Source of the DNA: Jhaorihella thermophila
GTDB taxonomy: Bacteria; Pseudomonadota; Alphaproteobacteria; Rhodobacterales; Rhodobacteraceae
Direction: 5' to 3'
DNA: 57,392 bases
Assembly (NCBI RefSeq): GCF_900108275.1
Contig: NZ_FNVD01000016.1
Span: forward strand, 1 to 57,392
Both the position numbers and the translations under genes were made by a program. This document shows, in pieces, positions 23,151-33,630 of the stretch. Each line of letters starts with the position of its first letter. Position 1 is the stretch's first letter. The notes beneath the pieces were generated by a model, which worked only from the letters and a program-made list of their open reading frames with translations, was not told the origin of the DNA and made no database searches.

Positions 23151-24940
23151 TCCGCACGCCGCTGCGCCCGCTGGCCCGCATCCTGACGGCCCGCGCCCGG
23201 GGCGAGAACCCCGACGCCATCGAACGCGAAAACATCCGCCGCCGACACGAGGAAATGCAGGCCCGCGATCGCGCCCGGGCCGAGGGTCGGCTGGTCGTGC
23301 TGGGGCTGTTTTTCCTGGCTGGCTTCGTGACGATCGGGCTGCGCATGGCGCATCTGTCGATGTCGGAACCCGAAGAGCCGGTCGCCGCCAACCGCAGCCA
23401 CGGCATCACGATGCAGCGCGCCGACATCGTTGACCGGAACGGCCACGTTCTGGCGACAAATCTGGAAACCTTTGCACTCTATGCCCAGCCCCCGCAAATG
23501 GTGGACCCGATTGCGGCGGCCAAGCAGCTCAAGAATATCTTTCCCGATCTCGAGGAGGAGCGGCTGATCCGCGACTTCACCGGCAAGCGGAAATTCGTCT
23601 GGATCAAGAAGCGCATCAGCCCCGAGCAGAAGCAGGCCGTGCACGACATCGGTGACCCCGGTCTTCTGTTCGGCCCGCGCGAGATGCGGCTTTATCCCAA
23701 CGGGCGGCTGGCGGCGCATGTCCTGGGCGGCGCCACCTTCGGCAAGGAAGGTGTGAATGCTGCCGAAGTGATCGGCGTGGCCGGCGTGGAAAAGACCTTT
23801 GACGGGTTCCTGCGCGACCCGGCCAACGAAGGCAGGCCCTTGCAGCTGTCGATCGACCTCAGCGTTCAGGACGCCGCCGAGCGCGTGCTGGAAGGGGGCA
23901 TGCGGATCATGAACGCCAGGGGCGCGACCGCGATCCTGATGGATGTCCGCACGGGGGAGGTTCTGTCGCTTGTCTCGCTGCCCGATTTCGACCCCAACGA
24001 CCGGCCACGGCCCGCCGTCAGCGGGGATCCCAGCGACAGCCCGCTGTTCAACCGGGCGGTGCAGGGCGTCTATGAGCTGGGCTCGACCTTCAAGATCTTC
24101 ACGGCCGCGCAGGCGGTCGATCTGGGGCTGGTCAACCCCGACACGCCGATCGACACGCGCCGACCGCTGATCCAGTCGGGTCACGAGATCGGCGAGTTCC
24201 GCAACAAGAACTACGGCCCGACGCTGACGCTCGCCAAGGTGATCGAGAAGAGCTCGAATGTGGGCACCGCCCGTGTCGCCCAGATGATCGGAGTCGAACG
24301 TCAGAAACAGTTCCTGCGCGATCTGGGCCTGTTCGATCCGACGGGAATCGAACTGGTCGAGGCCCGCAGCGGCAGGCCGCTCTTGCCCAGACAGTGGCAC
24401 GAGCTGGAGATGATGACGATTTCCTATGGCCACGGCATGTCCACCACGCCGATGAACCTGGCCGCGGCCTATGCGACGATCGCCAATGGCGGGCACGTCG
24501 TCAGCCCGACCATCCTCAAGCAGACCGAACCCCAGCTGGGGCCCCGCGTGATGTCCGAACGCACCGCCGCCGCGGCGCGCGCCATGCTGCGGCAGGTGGT
24601 GGCGGGCGAGGACGGCACCGCGTCCTTCGCCGAGGTGCCTGGCTACGAGGTCGCCGGCAAGACCGGCACCGCCGACAAGCCCAACCCCAAGGGCGGCTAT
24701 TACAAGGACAAGGTGATTGCCACTTTCGCCAGCATGTTCCCTGCGAGCGATCCGAAATACGTTCTGGTGGTGACGCTGGACGAACCGTCAATCCACGCCG
24801 CCGGCCGGGTGCGGCGTTCGGCGGGCTGGACCGCGGCGCCGGTCGCGGCCGAGCTGATCGCGCGCGTCGCACCGCTTCTGGGCCTGCGCCCCCGAGTTGA
24901 ACCCGGACAGCGGGCTGGTATAACGCTGACTTCGAACTGA
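23147..24940 (+). CDS. ftsI: Peptidoglycan D,D-transpeptidase FtsI (PBP3)
   Basis: This septum-specific class B PBP crosslinks peptidoglycan at the division site with FtsW. The 597-residue protein has a basic cytoplasmic N-terminus, one membrane helix (LVVLGLFFLAGFVTIGLRMA), the dimerisation region RADIVDRNGHVLATNL and the transpeptidase motifs STFK (active Ser near residue 313), SSN in EKSSNVGTAR and KTGT near 505. The gene overlaps ftsL by four bases. FtsW, its partner, is not in this window. Confidence 0.96.
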   Translation: MIRTPLRPLARILTARARGENPDAIERENIRRRHEEMQARDRARAEGRLVVLGLFFLAGFVTIGLRMAHLSMSEPEEPVAANRSHGITMQRADIVDRNGHVLATNLETFALYAQPPQMVDPIAAAKQLKNIFPDLEEERLIRDFTGKRKFVWIKKRISPEQKQAVHDIGDPGLLFGPREMRLYPNGRLAAHVLGGATFGKEGVNAAEVIGVAGVEKTFDGFLRDPANEGRPLQLSIDLSVQDAAERVLEGGMRIMNARGATAILMDVRTGEVLSLVSLPDFDPNDRPRPAVSGDPSDSPLFNRAVQGVYELGSTFKIFTAAQAVDLGLVNPDTPIDTRRPLIQSGHEIGEFRNKNYGPTLTLAKVIEKSSNVGTARVAQMIGVERQKQFLRDLGLFDPTGIELVEARSGRPLLPRQWHELEMMTISYGHGMSTTPMNLAAAYATIANGGHVVSPTILKQTEPQLGPRVMSERTAAAARAMLRQVVAGEDGTASFAEVPGYEVAGKTGTADKPNPKGGYYKDKVIATFASMFPASDPKYVLVVTLDEPSIHAAGRVRRSAGWTAAPVAAELIARVAPLLGLRPRVEPGQRAGITLTSN

Positions 24941-24957
24941 CACGGTATGGGGGCCGC

Positions 24958-26439
24958 ATGGACACCACGGCACGACCTCTCAGCCAGTTGACCCTGACCG
25001 CCCGCGCTGGCCGTGATCCCCTGATCCGGGGGCTGGCGGTGGACAGCCGGGCGGTGCGCGAAGGCTTTCTCTTTGCGGCGCTGCCCGGAACCAGGATGCA
25101 CGGGGCGCGGTTTGTCGCCTCGGCGTTGGAACGGGGCGCTGCCGCGATCCTGACCGATGCGCAAGGGGCCGGGATCGCCGCCGAGGCGCTGGAGCGGTCG
25201 GAGGCCGCTCTGGTCGTGGCGCAGGATCCGCGACAGGCGCTGGCCTATGCCGCCGCGCTGTGGTTCGGGGCGCAGCCGGAAACCATGGTCGCGGTGACCG
25301 GCACCAACGGCAAGACATCGGTCGCCAGCTTCACCCGTCAGCTCTGGACCGCGCTGGGCCATGACGCGGTGAATGTCGGCACCACCGGCGTCGAGGGCGC
25401 CTGGACCGCGCCGCTGGCCCATACCACGCCCGAGCCGATCACGCTGCACCGCGTGCTGGCCGAGGCCGCCCGCGCCGGCGTCACCCATGCTGCGATGGAG
25501 GCCTCCAGCCACGGTCTCGAACAGCGCCGGTTGGACGGGGTGCGGCTCTGCGCTGCGGCATTCACCAATTTCACCCAGGATCACCTGGATTATCACGACA
25601 CGTTCGAAGCCTATTTCGCCGCCAAGGCCCGGCTGTTCCGCGAGGTGCTGCCCGAGGACGGGATCGCCGTCATCAACTTTGACGACCCGCGCGGGGCCGA
25701 AATGCGCGCGGTTGCCGCCGCACGGGGACAGGAGGTGATCACGATCGGCCGCGGCATGGGGGATCTGTGCCTTCTGGGCCAGCGCTTCGATGCCACCGGG
25801 CAGGATATCAGGTTCAACTGGCAGGGGCGTCCCTTTCAGCAGCGGCTGGACCTGATCGGCGGGTTTCAGGCGTCCAACGTGCTGGTGGCCTGCGGTCTGG
25901 CGATCGCCGGCGGCGAGGATCCGCTGGAGGTGTTCGGGGCTCTGCCCCAGCTGCGCACCGTGCGCGGGCGGATGCAGCTGGCGGCCACGCGCGAAAACGG
26001 CGCGGCAGTGTTCGTGGACTATGCCCATACGCCCGACGCCGTGGCAACCGCGCTGACCGCGCTGCGGCCGCATGTTCTGGGCCGCCTCATCGCCATCATC
26101 GGCGCCGGCGGCGACCGCGATGCCAGCAAGCGGCCGCTGATGGGGCGGGCTGCCGCGGAGGCCGCGGACACGGTGATCGTCACCGACGACAACCCCCGCA
26201 GCGAAGATCCCGCGACGATCCGCGCCGCGGTGATGCAGGGCGCGCCGGGGGCGATCGAAATCGGCGACCGGGCCGAGGCGATCCTGCGCGGCGTTGACAT
26301 GCTGGGGCCGGGGGATGCGCTGCTGATCTGCGGCAAGGGTCATGAAACCGGGCAGATCGTGGGCGACGACGTGCTGCCCTTCGACGACAGCGAACAGGCC
26401 AGCATGGCCGTCGCGGCGCTGGACGGAGGCGTGGCATGA
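24958..26439 (+). CDS. murE: UDP-MurNAc-L-Ala-D-Glu:meso-diaminopimelate ligase MurE
   Basis: MurE adds the third residue of the peptidoglycan stem peptide in the cytoplasm. The 493-residue protein has the ATP loop TGTNGKTSVASF near residue 113, the carbamylated-lysine and Mur-ligase centre blocks, and DNPR near residue 411, the motif that selects meso-diaminopimelate and not lysine. The GHETGQIV segment near the end is typical. It starts 17 bases after ftsI and overlaps murF by four bases. Confidence 0.96.
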   Translation: MDTTARPLSQLTLTARAGRDPLIRGLAVDSRAVREGFLFAALPGTRMHGARFVASALERGAAAILTDAQGAGIAAEALERSEAALVVAQDPRQALAYAAALWFGAQPETMVAVTGTNGKTSVASFTRQLWTALGHDAVNVGTTGVEGAWTAPLAHTTPEPITLHRVLAEAARAGVTHAAMEASSHGLEQRRLDGVRLCAAAFTNFTQDHLDYHDTFEAYFAAKARLFREVLPEDGIAVINFDDPRGAEMRAVAAARGQEVITIGRGMGDLCLLGQRFDATGQDIRFNWQGRPFQQRLDLIGGFQASNVLVACGLAIAGGEDPLEVFGALPQLRTVRGRMQLAATRENGAAVFVDYAHTPDAVATALTALRPHVLGRLIAIIGAGGDRDASKRPLMGRAAAEAADTVIVTDDNPRSEDPATIRAAVMQGAPGAIEIGDRAEAILRGVDMLGPGDALLICGKGHETGQIVGDDVLPFDDSEQASMAVAALDGGVA

Positions 26440-27836
26440 CGCTCTGGACCGCAGCCGAGGCCGTGGCCGCGACCGGCGGCGAAACCCCGCGCGACTGGGC
26501 CGCGACCGGCGTCTCCATCGACACCCGCAGCTTGCAGCCGGGCGATCTCTTCGTGGCGCTGAAGGCGGCCCGCGATGGTCACGATTTCGTCGCACAGGCG
26601 CTGGAGAAGGGCGCCGCCGCCGCTCTGGTGTCGCGCGTGCCAGCAGGCGTCGCGCCGGACGCGCCGCTTCTTCTGGTCGATGACGTGCAGGCCGCGCTCG
26701 AGGCGCTGGGCCGCGCAGGCCGCGCCCGGTGCCGGGCTCATGTGGTGGCGGTAACGGGATCGGTAGGCAAGACTTCGACCAAGGAGATGCTGGCCGTCGC
26801 CCTGCGCGGACAGGGGCAGGTGCATGCCAGCGTCGCCAGCTACAACAACCACTGGGGCGTGCCGCTGACGCTGGCGCGGATGCCGCGCGACACCGATTTT
26901 GCGGTGATCGAGATCGGCATGAACCGCCCCGGCGAGATCGCGCCGCTGGCACGCATGGCGCGGCCGCATGTGGCGCTGATCACCACCGTCGCGCCGGCGC
27001 ATCTGGAGGCCTTCGACAGCGTCGAGGCGATCGCCCGCGAAAAGGCCGCGATCCTGGAGGGGCTGGAGCCCGGCGGCACCGCGATCCTGAACGCCGACAT
27101 TCCATCTGCGCAGGTGCTGTTCGGCCGGGCGCGTGATCTGGGCGTGGCCGCGCAGGGCTTCGGGCGCGCCGCGCTCGACTGGCGGCTCGGTCAGGTCGCG
27201 GTGCGGAATGACCGGACCGTTGCCTTCGCCGAAGGTCCTGGCGGCGCGCTCGGCTTCACCCTGAATACGGCCGGCGCACATTTCGCGATGAACGCGCTGG
27301 GCGCGCTGGCCGCCTGCGCCGCGCTGGGCGCCGATTCCGTCCGCGCCGCCCGCGGTCTGACCGACTGGGCCCCATATCAAGGCCGCGGCGTCCGCGAAAC
27401 CGTCACGCTGGCCGACGGCCCCCTTGATATCATCGACGATTCCTACAACGCCAACCCCACGTCGATGGAGGCCGCCCTGGCCGTGCTGGCCGCCACCGAA
27501 CCGGCGGGCGGTCGCCGCATTGCCATCCTCGGCGACATGAAGGAACTCGGCCCCCGGGCCGCGGCCCTGCACGCGGCCCTGGCCGACACCGATCCGATGC
27601 AGGCGTTGGACCGGGTGCACTGCGTCGGCCCGCTCATGCGGGCGCTGCACGACGCCCTGCCGGAAAGCCGCCGTGGCATTTGGCGCGAAACCGGCGACGC
27701 GTTGCTGGCCGATCTGCCGGGCCTCGTCGAAACAGGCGACATCGTGCTCATCAAGGGCTCGAACAGCGTGGGGCTGGGCCGGGTCGTTGACGCCATTCGC
27801 AAATTGGGCCAAGGCGCGCCGCAACGTGCCGAATAG
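26436..27836 (+). CDS. murF: UDP-MurNAc-tripeptide:D-Ala-D-Ala ligase MurF
   Basis: MurF attaches D-Ala-D-Ala, finishing the cytoplasmic pentapeptide. The 466-residue protein has the N-terminal substrate domain (GVSIDTRSLQPGDLFVALKA), P-loop VTGSVGKTSTKEML near residue 106, the centre YNNHWGVPLTL and DDSYNANPTSMEAAL in the C-terminal half, all MurF landmarks. Its GTG/ATG choice is settled by the ATGA overlap with murE. mraY follows after 12 bases. Confidence 0.96.
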   Translation: MTLWTAAEAVAATGGETPRDWAATGVSIDTRSLQPGDLFVALKAARDGHDFVAQALEKGAAAALVSRVPAGVAPDAPLLLVDDVQAALEALGRAGRARCRAHVVAVTGSVGKTSTKEMLAVALRGQGQVHASVASYNNHWGVPLTLARMPRDTDFAVIEIGMNRPGEIAPLARMARPHVALITTVAPAHLEAFDSVEAIAREKAAILEGLEPGGTAILNADIPSAQVLFGRARDLGVAAQGFGRAALDWRLGQVAVRNDRTVAFAEGPGGALGFTLNTAGAHFAMNALGALAACAALGADSVRAARGLTDWAPYQGRGVRETVTLADGPLDIIDDSYNANPTSMEAALAVLAATEPAGGRRIAILGDMKELGPRAAALHAALADTDPMQALDRVHCVGPLMRALHDALPESRRGIWRETGDALLADLPGLVETGDIVLIKGSNSVGLGRVVDAIRKLGQGAPQRAE

Positions 27837-27848
27837 GGAAAGGGTGCC

Positions 27849-28931
<1,083 letters not shown>

Positions 28932-28963
28932 CACAGCCCGCTTGCAAGGGTCCGCATCCCATG

Positions 28964-29012
28964 CTTCTTTCTGGTCCGAAATACCCCGGGGGTCCGGGGG
29001 CAGCGCCCCCGG
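28964..29012. repeat. Dispersed repeat copy 1 plus GC hairpin, between mraY and murD
   Basis: CTTCTTTCTGGTCCGAAATA is one of five related copies in the window (others at 46396, 52868, 53036, 56097). It is followed by a perfect CCGGGGGC-AGC-GCCCCCGG hairpin. It interrupts the otherwise tightly packed dcw operon. Confidence 0.65.
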
Positions 29013-29022
29013 AAGACAACGC

Positions 29023-30435
29023 ATGATACCAGTCCAGGGCTTCGCCGGCGCACGCATCGCCATTCTCGGCCTTGGCCGATCGGGCCTTGCCGCCGCCCGC
29101 TCCCTGCGCGCCGGCGGGGCCGAGCCGGTCTGCTGGGACGACAACCCCGCCGCGCGCGCGGCCGCCGAAACCGAAGACTTCGCCATCGCCGACCTCTCCC
29201 GCCCCGGCGCCTTCGACGATATCGCCTCGTTGATCGTCTCGCCCGGCATCCCGCACCTTTACCCCGCGCCCAACCCGATCGTCGCCGCCGCGCTGCGGGC
29301 GGGCGTGCCGGTGGACAATGACATCGGCCTCTTCTTCCGCTCCTGGGCCACGGGCCAATGGGACGAATTCGACGTGATGCCGCGGGTGGTGGCAGTCACC
29401 GGCTCCAACGGCAAATCCACCACCTCGGCGCTGATCCACCACATCCTGCGCGAGGCTGGCAAGCCCACGCAGCTGGCCGGAAACATAGGGCGCGGCGTGC
29501 TGGATCTCGATCCCGCCCGCGATGGCGAAGTCGTTGTGCTCGAACTCTCCAGCTATCAGACCGATCTGGCCCGCGCGCTGACGCCAGATATCGCCGTCTT
29601 CACCAATCTCTCGCCCGACCATCTGGACCGCCACGGCGGCATGGGCGGTTATTTCGCGGCCAAGCGGCGGCTCTTTTCCGAAGGCGGCCCCGACCGCGCC
29701 GTGATCGGCGTGGACGAAGACGAAGGCCTGTTCCTCGCCGGCCAGATGGCGCAGACGCCCGCCGACGACCGGGTGATCCGCATCTCTGTCGCGCGCAAGC
29801 TGGCAGGGCCTGGCTGGAACGTCTTTGCCCGCAAGGGGTTCCTGTCCGAATACCGCAAGGGGCGGCAGGCGGCGTCGATCGACCTGCGCAGCATCACCGG
29901 CCTGCCCGGCGCCCACAACCACCAGAACGCCTGCGCAGCCTATGCGGTCTGCCGGGCGCTGGGGCTTGCCCCGCGCGTGATCGAGGCCGCTCTGCGGTCC
30001 TATCCCGGCCTGCCGCATCGCAGCCAGGTGATCGCCGAGGCCGGCGGCGTGACCTTCGTCAACGACTCCAAGGCCACCAACGTGGACAGCGCCGCCCGCG
30101 CCTTGGCCGCGTTTCCGCGTATCCGCTGGATCTGCGGGGGACTGGAGAAAGAGGGCGGCCTCCAGGCACTCAACGCACATGCCGGCAATGTCGCCAAGGC
30201 CTATGTGATCGGACGCGAGGCGGCGGCCTTTGCCATGCAGCTCGATGTCGAGGCGGAAATCTGCACCACCATGGCCCGCGCGGTTGAACGCGCGATGGCG
30301 GACGCCCGGCCGGGCGACACCGTGCTGCTGGCCCCGGCGGCGGCCAGTTTCGACCAGTATGACAATTTCGAACAGCGCGGCGAGGATTTCACCGCGCAGG
30401 TCCGGGCCCGCCTGGCGGACGAAGCGGGCGAATAG
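29023..30435 (+). CDS. murD: UDP-MurNAc-L-alanine:D-glutamate ligase MurD
   Basis: MurD adds D-glutamate, the second stem residue. The 470-residue protein opens with a Rossmann-like [20 protein letters not shown], has the P-loop [17 protein letters not shown] near residue 126, the LELSSYQTD block and the C-terminal [17 protein letters not shown] with [11 protein letters not shown] chose ATG 29023 over longer frames that would begin inside the repeat hairpin. It is the last gene of the cluster here; the next gene, ispB, is on the other strand. Confidence 0.95.
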   Translation: MIPVQGFAGARIAILGLGRSGLAAARSLRAGGAEPVCWDDNPAARAAAETEDFAIADLSRPGAFDDIASLIVSPGIPHLYPAPNPIVAAALRAGVPVDNDIGLFFRSWATGQWDEFDVMPRVVAVTGSNGKSTTSALIHHILREAGKPTQLAGNIGRGVLDLDPARDGEVVVLELSSYQTDLARALTPDIAVFTNLSPDHLDRHGGMGGYFAAKRRLFSEGGPDRAVIGVDEDEGLFLAGQMAQTPADDRVIRISVARKLAGPGWNVFARKGFLSEYRKGRQAASIDLRSITGLPGAHNHQNACAAYAVCRALGLAPRVIEAALRSYPGLPHRSQVIAEAGGVTFVNDSKATNVDSAARALAAFPRIRWICGGLEKEGGLQALNAHAGNVAKAYVIGREAAAFAMQLDVEAEICTTMARAVERAMADARPGDTVLLAPAAASFDQYDNFEQRGEDFTAQVRARLADEAGE

Positions 30436-30438
30436 GCC

Positions 30439-31437
30439 TCAGTTCAGCCGCGCCACCACATAGGCCGCAAGGTCATGCAGCATGTCCCGCAGATCGCCGT
30501 CGGGCAGGGCCTTCAGCGCCGCGCGCGCGCGGTCGGCCCAGGTGTTGGCATCGTCGCGGGTGGCCTCCAGCGTGCCGTATTTCTTCATCAGCCCCAGCGC
30601 ATGGTCGAGGTCGCCCTCTTCCTGCCGGCCCTTTTCGATGGTCCGCTGCCAGAAGGACCGTTCTTCCTCGGTCGCCCGTGCCACCGCCTTGATCACCGGA
30701 AGCGTCAGCTTGCGTTCGCGGAAATCGTCGCCCACGTTCTTGCCGGTGGCACGGCTGTCGCCCTGATAGTCCAGCAGATCGTCAACGATCTGGAACGCGA
30801 TCCCCAGCGCGTCGCCGTAGTCGTAAAGCGCCTGCACCTGGCGCTCGGGCGCGCCGGCGATCACGCCGCCCACCTGCGTTGCCGCCGAAAAAAGCGCTGC
30901 GGTCTTGCCGCGCACGACCTTCAGGTAAACCTCTTCGTCCGTGCGCAGATCGGTGGCGGCGGTCATCTGCAGCACCTCGCCCTCGGCGATCGTGGCCGAG
31001 GCATTGGCCAGGATGTCCAGCACGCGCAGCGATCCGGTTTCCACCATCAACTGAAAACTGCGCGCGAACAGGTAGTCGCCCACCAGCACGCTGGACTTGT
31101 TGTCCCACAGCAGGTTGGCCGTGGGCCGACCGCGCCGCTGGGCGCTTTCGTCCACCACGTCGTCATGCAGCAACGTCGCGGTGTGGATGAACTCGACCGT
31201 CGCGGCCAGCCGGATGTGGTGGTCGCCGTCGTATCCGCACAGCCGCGCCGCCGCCAACGTCAGCATCGGCCGCAGCCGCTTGCCGCCCGCTTCGACCAGA
31301 TGCGCGGTCACCTCGGGTATGCGCGGGGCATGTTCCGACGCCATGCGGTCGCGGATCAGCCGGTTGACCGCCTCCATTTCGCCGGCCAGCACCGTGGCCA
31401 GGCGTTCATGCGGCTTGCTCGTCGTGCTCTGGTCCAT
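30439..31437 (-). CDS. ispB: Polyprenyl (octa/decaprenyl) diphosphate synthase
   Basis: This trans-prenyltransferase builds the long side chain of ubiquinone from farnesyl diphosphate and isopentenyl diphosphate. The 332-residue protein (ATG 31437, after GGGATGG) has GGKRLRPMLTLAAA, the first aspartate-rich motif LLHDDVVDES near residue 90, GDYLFARSF, and the second motif DDLLDYQGD near 217. The small residues before the first motif suggest a long product, probably C50 in this lineage, but chain length cannot be fixed by eye. It converges on murD, three bases apart. Confidence 0.93.
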   Translation of the reverse strand: MDQSTTSKPHERLATVLAGEMEAVNRLIRDRMASEHAPRIPEVTAHLVEAGGKRLRPMLTLAAARLCGYDGDHHIRLAATVEFIHTATLLHDDVVDESAQRRGRPTANLLWDNKSSVLVGDYLFARSFQLMVETGSLRVLDILANASATIAEGEVLQMTAATDLRTDEEVYLKVVRGKTAALFSAATQVGGVIAGAPERQVQALYDYGDALGIAFQIVDDLLDYQGDSRATGKNVGDDFRERKLTLPVIKAVARATEEERSFWQRTIEKGRQEEGDLDHALGLMKKYGTLEATRDDANTWADRARAALKALPDGDLRDMLHDLAAYVVARLN

Positions 31438-31492
31438 TCCATCCCCTGCGCAGGCTCGACATCGCCCGGATATTGCTCTTATTTCCGTTGAC

Positions 31493-31708
31493 ATGAAAGA
31501 GCTTCTGCGCAGCACCGACCCGACCGTTCTGGCCTTTGCCGCCGCCCTTCTCGAGGGCGAGGATATAGACTGCTTTCAGGTGGACGTAAACATGAGCGTG
31601 CTCGAAGGCAGCCTGGGCATCCTGCCGCGCCGGATGATGGTGCGCGAGGCCGATTACGACCGGGCCGCCCGCGCCATGCGGGACAACGGAATCGAAGTGA
31701 CGCCGTGA
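31493..31708 (+). CDS. DUF2007 family protein
   Basis: This 71-residue protein matches the small DUF2007 family, with the pattern MKELLRSTDPTVLAFAAALL, DCFQVDVNMSVLEG and a closing VREADYDRAARAM. The fold is a ferredoxin-like signal-receiver type of unknown role. It is divergent from ispB and overlaps the methyltransferase gene by four bases (GTGA), so they are co-translated. No strong ribosome site precedes the ATG. Confidence 0.85.
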   Translation: MKELLRSTDPTVLAFAAALLEGEDIDCFQVDVNMSVLEGSLGILPRRMMVREADYDRAARAMRDNGIEVTP

Positions 31709-32475
31709 GCGGATTTGCCGACCACGACCTGACCAGGAACGCCTTCCTGGGCAGGAGTCTGCACCTGTGGCAGCCGCGCCGGGGCTATCGCGCGGGTGTG
31801 GATCCGGTGCTGCTGGCCGCCGCCGTTCCGGCACGGGCGGGACAGGCGGTGCTGGATCTGGGCTGCGGGGCAGGGGCGGCGGCGCTGTGTCTGGGCACGC
31901 GGGTGCCGGGGCTGCGCCTGACCGGGGTGGAGCTGCAACCGGCCTATGCCGATCTGGCCCGGCGCAACGGTGCCGAGAACGGCATTGCCCTGGAGGTCGT
32001 GACCGCCGACCTGTCGGACCTGCCGCCCGACCTGCGCCAGCGGTCCTTTGACCACGTCATCGCCAACCCGCCCTATTTCCGCGCGGGGGCCCATACCGGC
32101 GCGCGGGACGCGGGCCGCCGCGTGGCGCTGGGCGAGGAGACGCCGCTCGACCGCTGGATCGAGGTCGCCGCGCGGCGGCTGGCGCCCCGGGGATACCTGC
32201 ACATGATCCAGCGGGCCGAGCGTCTGCCCGACATGATGGCGGGCTGCGCGGGCCGCCTGGGATCGGTCGAGGTGCTGCCGCTGGCCGCGCGGCCAGGGCG
32301 GGCACCCGAACTGGTGATTCTCCGCGCGCGCAAGGGCGGGCGCGCGGCCTTCCGCCTGCATGCGCCCGTGATCATGCACCAGGGCGCGCAGCATCTGGGC
32401 GACCGCGAACACTACACGCCGGAAATCCTTGCCGTGCAAAGGGATGGCGCGCCGCTGCCTTGGCCCGCGCGGTGA
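31705..32475 (+). CDS. tRNA1(Val) (adenine37-N6)-methyltransferase-like protein
   Basis: The 256-residue protein is a class I methyltransferase of the TrmN6/YfiC type. SAM is bound by VLDLGCGAGAAALCLG, and the amino-methylating NPPY motif is in VIANPPYFRAG. The N-terminal AFLGRSLHLWQPRRGYRAGV fits the family, in which a Q-x-x-x-GYR segment is typical. The start is a GTG overlapping the DUF2007 stop. The exact tRNA target in alphaproteobacteria is assumed from E. coli. Confidence 0.85.
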   Translation: MSGFADHDLTRNAFLGRSLHLWQPRRGYRAGVDPVLLAAAVPARAGQAVLDLGCGAGAAALCLGTRVPGLRLTGVELQPAYADLARRNGAENGIALEVVTADLSDLPPDLRQRSFDHVIANPPYFRAGAHTGARDAGRRVALGEETPLDRWIEVAARRLAPRGYLHMIQRAERLPDMMAGCAGRLGSVEVLPLAARPGRAPELVILRARKGGRAAFRLHAPVIMHQGAQHLGDREHYTPEILAVQRDGAPLPWPAR

Positions 32476-32599
32476 CGGTTGTTTCCGATCCGGTCCGTTC
32501 ATATGTCGGATTCGTGACAGTTTTCCGCCGACGCGGCGTGACAGGTCGTCGTGGATGTGGTCAACTTGTCTGGCTGAGTTCAATAGAAGGAGGATCGCC

Positions 32600-32764
32600 A
32601 TGAGCGTCAGTTCGCACCTGGAAGAACTGAAACGAAAGCACGAAAGCCTGGACCACCAGGTGGAAGAGCTTCAGCGATCTCCCGGCGTGGACGATCTCGA
32701 AATCGCCGCCCTCAAGAAGCAGAAACTCAAACTCAAGGAAGAAATCGAGCGTCTGTCACACTAA
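32600..32764 (+). CDS. DUF465/YdcH family small protein
   Basis: This 54-residue protein is almost entirely helical and charged (HLEELKRKHESLDHQVEELQ, then KKQKLKLKEEIERL), matching YdcH/DUF465. Members are abundant small coiled-coil proteins without a settled function. It has a strong ribosome site (GAAGGAGG) seven bases before the ATG at 32600. Its stop overlaps the stop of the convergent exporter gene by four bases. Confidence 0.9.
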   Translation: MSVSSHLEELKRKHESLDHQVEELQRSPGVDDLEIAALKKQKLKLKEEIERLSH

Positions 32765-33630
32765 CGGGCGCCCATGCTGGCGCGCGCGGCAAGCACCGCG
32801 CCGCCGGTTATCAGCAGGGCCGCCATCGCCAGCGTCCAGGTCGGCGCGGCGATGCCGGCCAGCACCAGAACAAGCGTGGACAGCAGCGGCGCCGCATACG
32901 AGCTGGTGCCAAGCATCTGGATGTCGCCGCGCTTGACCCCGATATCCCAAGTGTAAAAGGCCAGCCCCACGGGGCCGAGCCCAAGGGCGATCGTCGAGGC
33001 CCAGCCCACGGCGCCGGCGGGCCAGACCGTGTCTTCGACCGCGAAATGCAGCATCCACGAGGCGATCGCCGTCGCCACGCAGAACACCGCGACGGAACTG
33101 GTCGGCGCGTGGCCCACACGGCGCGACAGGACCGAATAGCTGGACCAGGTCAGAGCGCAGAGCAGCGCCAGCCCGTAGCCTGCCAGATATTCGGCGCGAA
33201 ACCCGCCGCCGCCCCCGCCGGTGATGATGAGCGCGGCCCCTGCAAACCCCAGAATCGCGCCCAGCATGTGCCCCGCGCGCAGCCGTTCGCCCGGCAACAG
33301 GCCCGACAAGAGCACGATCAGCAGCGGCCAGAGATAGGCGATCAGTCCGGCCTGCGCCGGCGGCGCCAGCCGCAGGGCCGAGAAATAGAGCGCATGATAC
33401 CCGAACAGCCCGACCGTTCCGAAGGCATAGACCTGCCAGGGCACCCGGCGCAGCCCGGCCAGACCGCCGCTGGCGGCGGTCCAGACCAGCCCCAGCGTGC
33501 CGCCGATGGTAAAGCAGATCGCGTTGAGCAAAAGCGGCGGCGTGGGGGCCGAGCCGACCGTGAACAGGGCCAGCAGAGACCAAAGCAGGACAGCCGTGAA
33601 ACCGATGGCCGTGGCGCGGGTCTTGGTCAT
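32761..33630 (-). CDS. EamA/DMT-superfamily transporter
   Basis: This inner-membrane protein of 289 residues has about ten membrane segments in two EamA repeats, typical of exporters for amino acids or other metabolites. The second repeat begins near LLCALTWSSYSVLSRRV. It resembles the YddG-like aromatic amino acid exporters (FYTWDIGVKRGDIQMLG block), though the substrate is not proven. Its ATG overlaps the stop of the LysR gene by four bases, so the regulator and exporter are expressed together. Confidence 0.88.
   Translation of the reverse strand: MTKTRATAIGFTAVLLWSLLALFTVGSAPTPPLLLNAICFTIGGTLGLVWTAASGGLAGLRRVPWQVYAFGTVGLFGYHALYFSALRLAPPAQAGLIAYLWPLLIVLLSGLLPGERLRAGHMLGAILGFAGAALIITGGGGGGFRAEYLAGYGLALLCALTWSSYSVLSRRVGHAPTSSVAVFCVATAIASWMLHFAVEDTVWPAGAVGWASTIALGLGPVGLAFYTWDIGVKRGDIQMLGTSSYAAPLLSTLVLVLAGIAAPTWTLAMAALLITGGAVLAARASMGAR

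Noticed and set aside
28932-29022. A terminator separating murD from the rest of the dcw operon
   Set aside because: The hairpin there is GC-rich but has no T run; it is part of the dispersed repeat.
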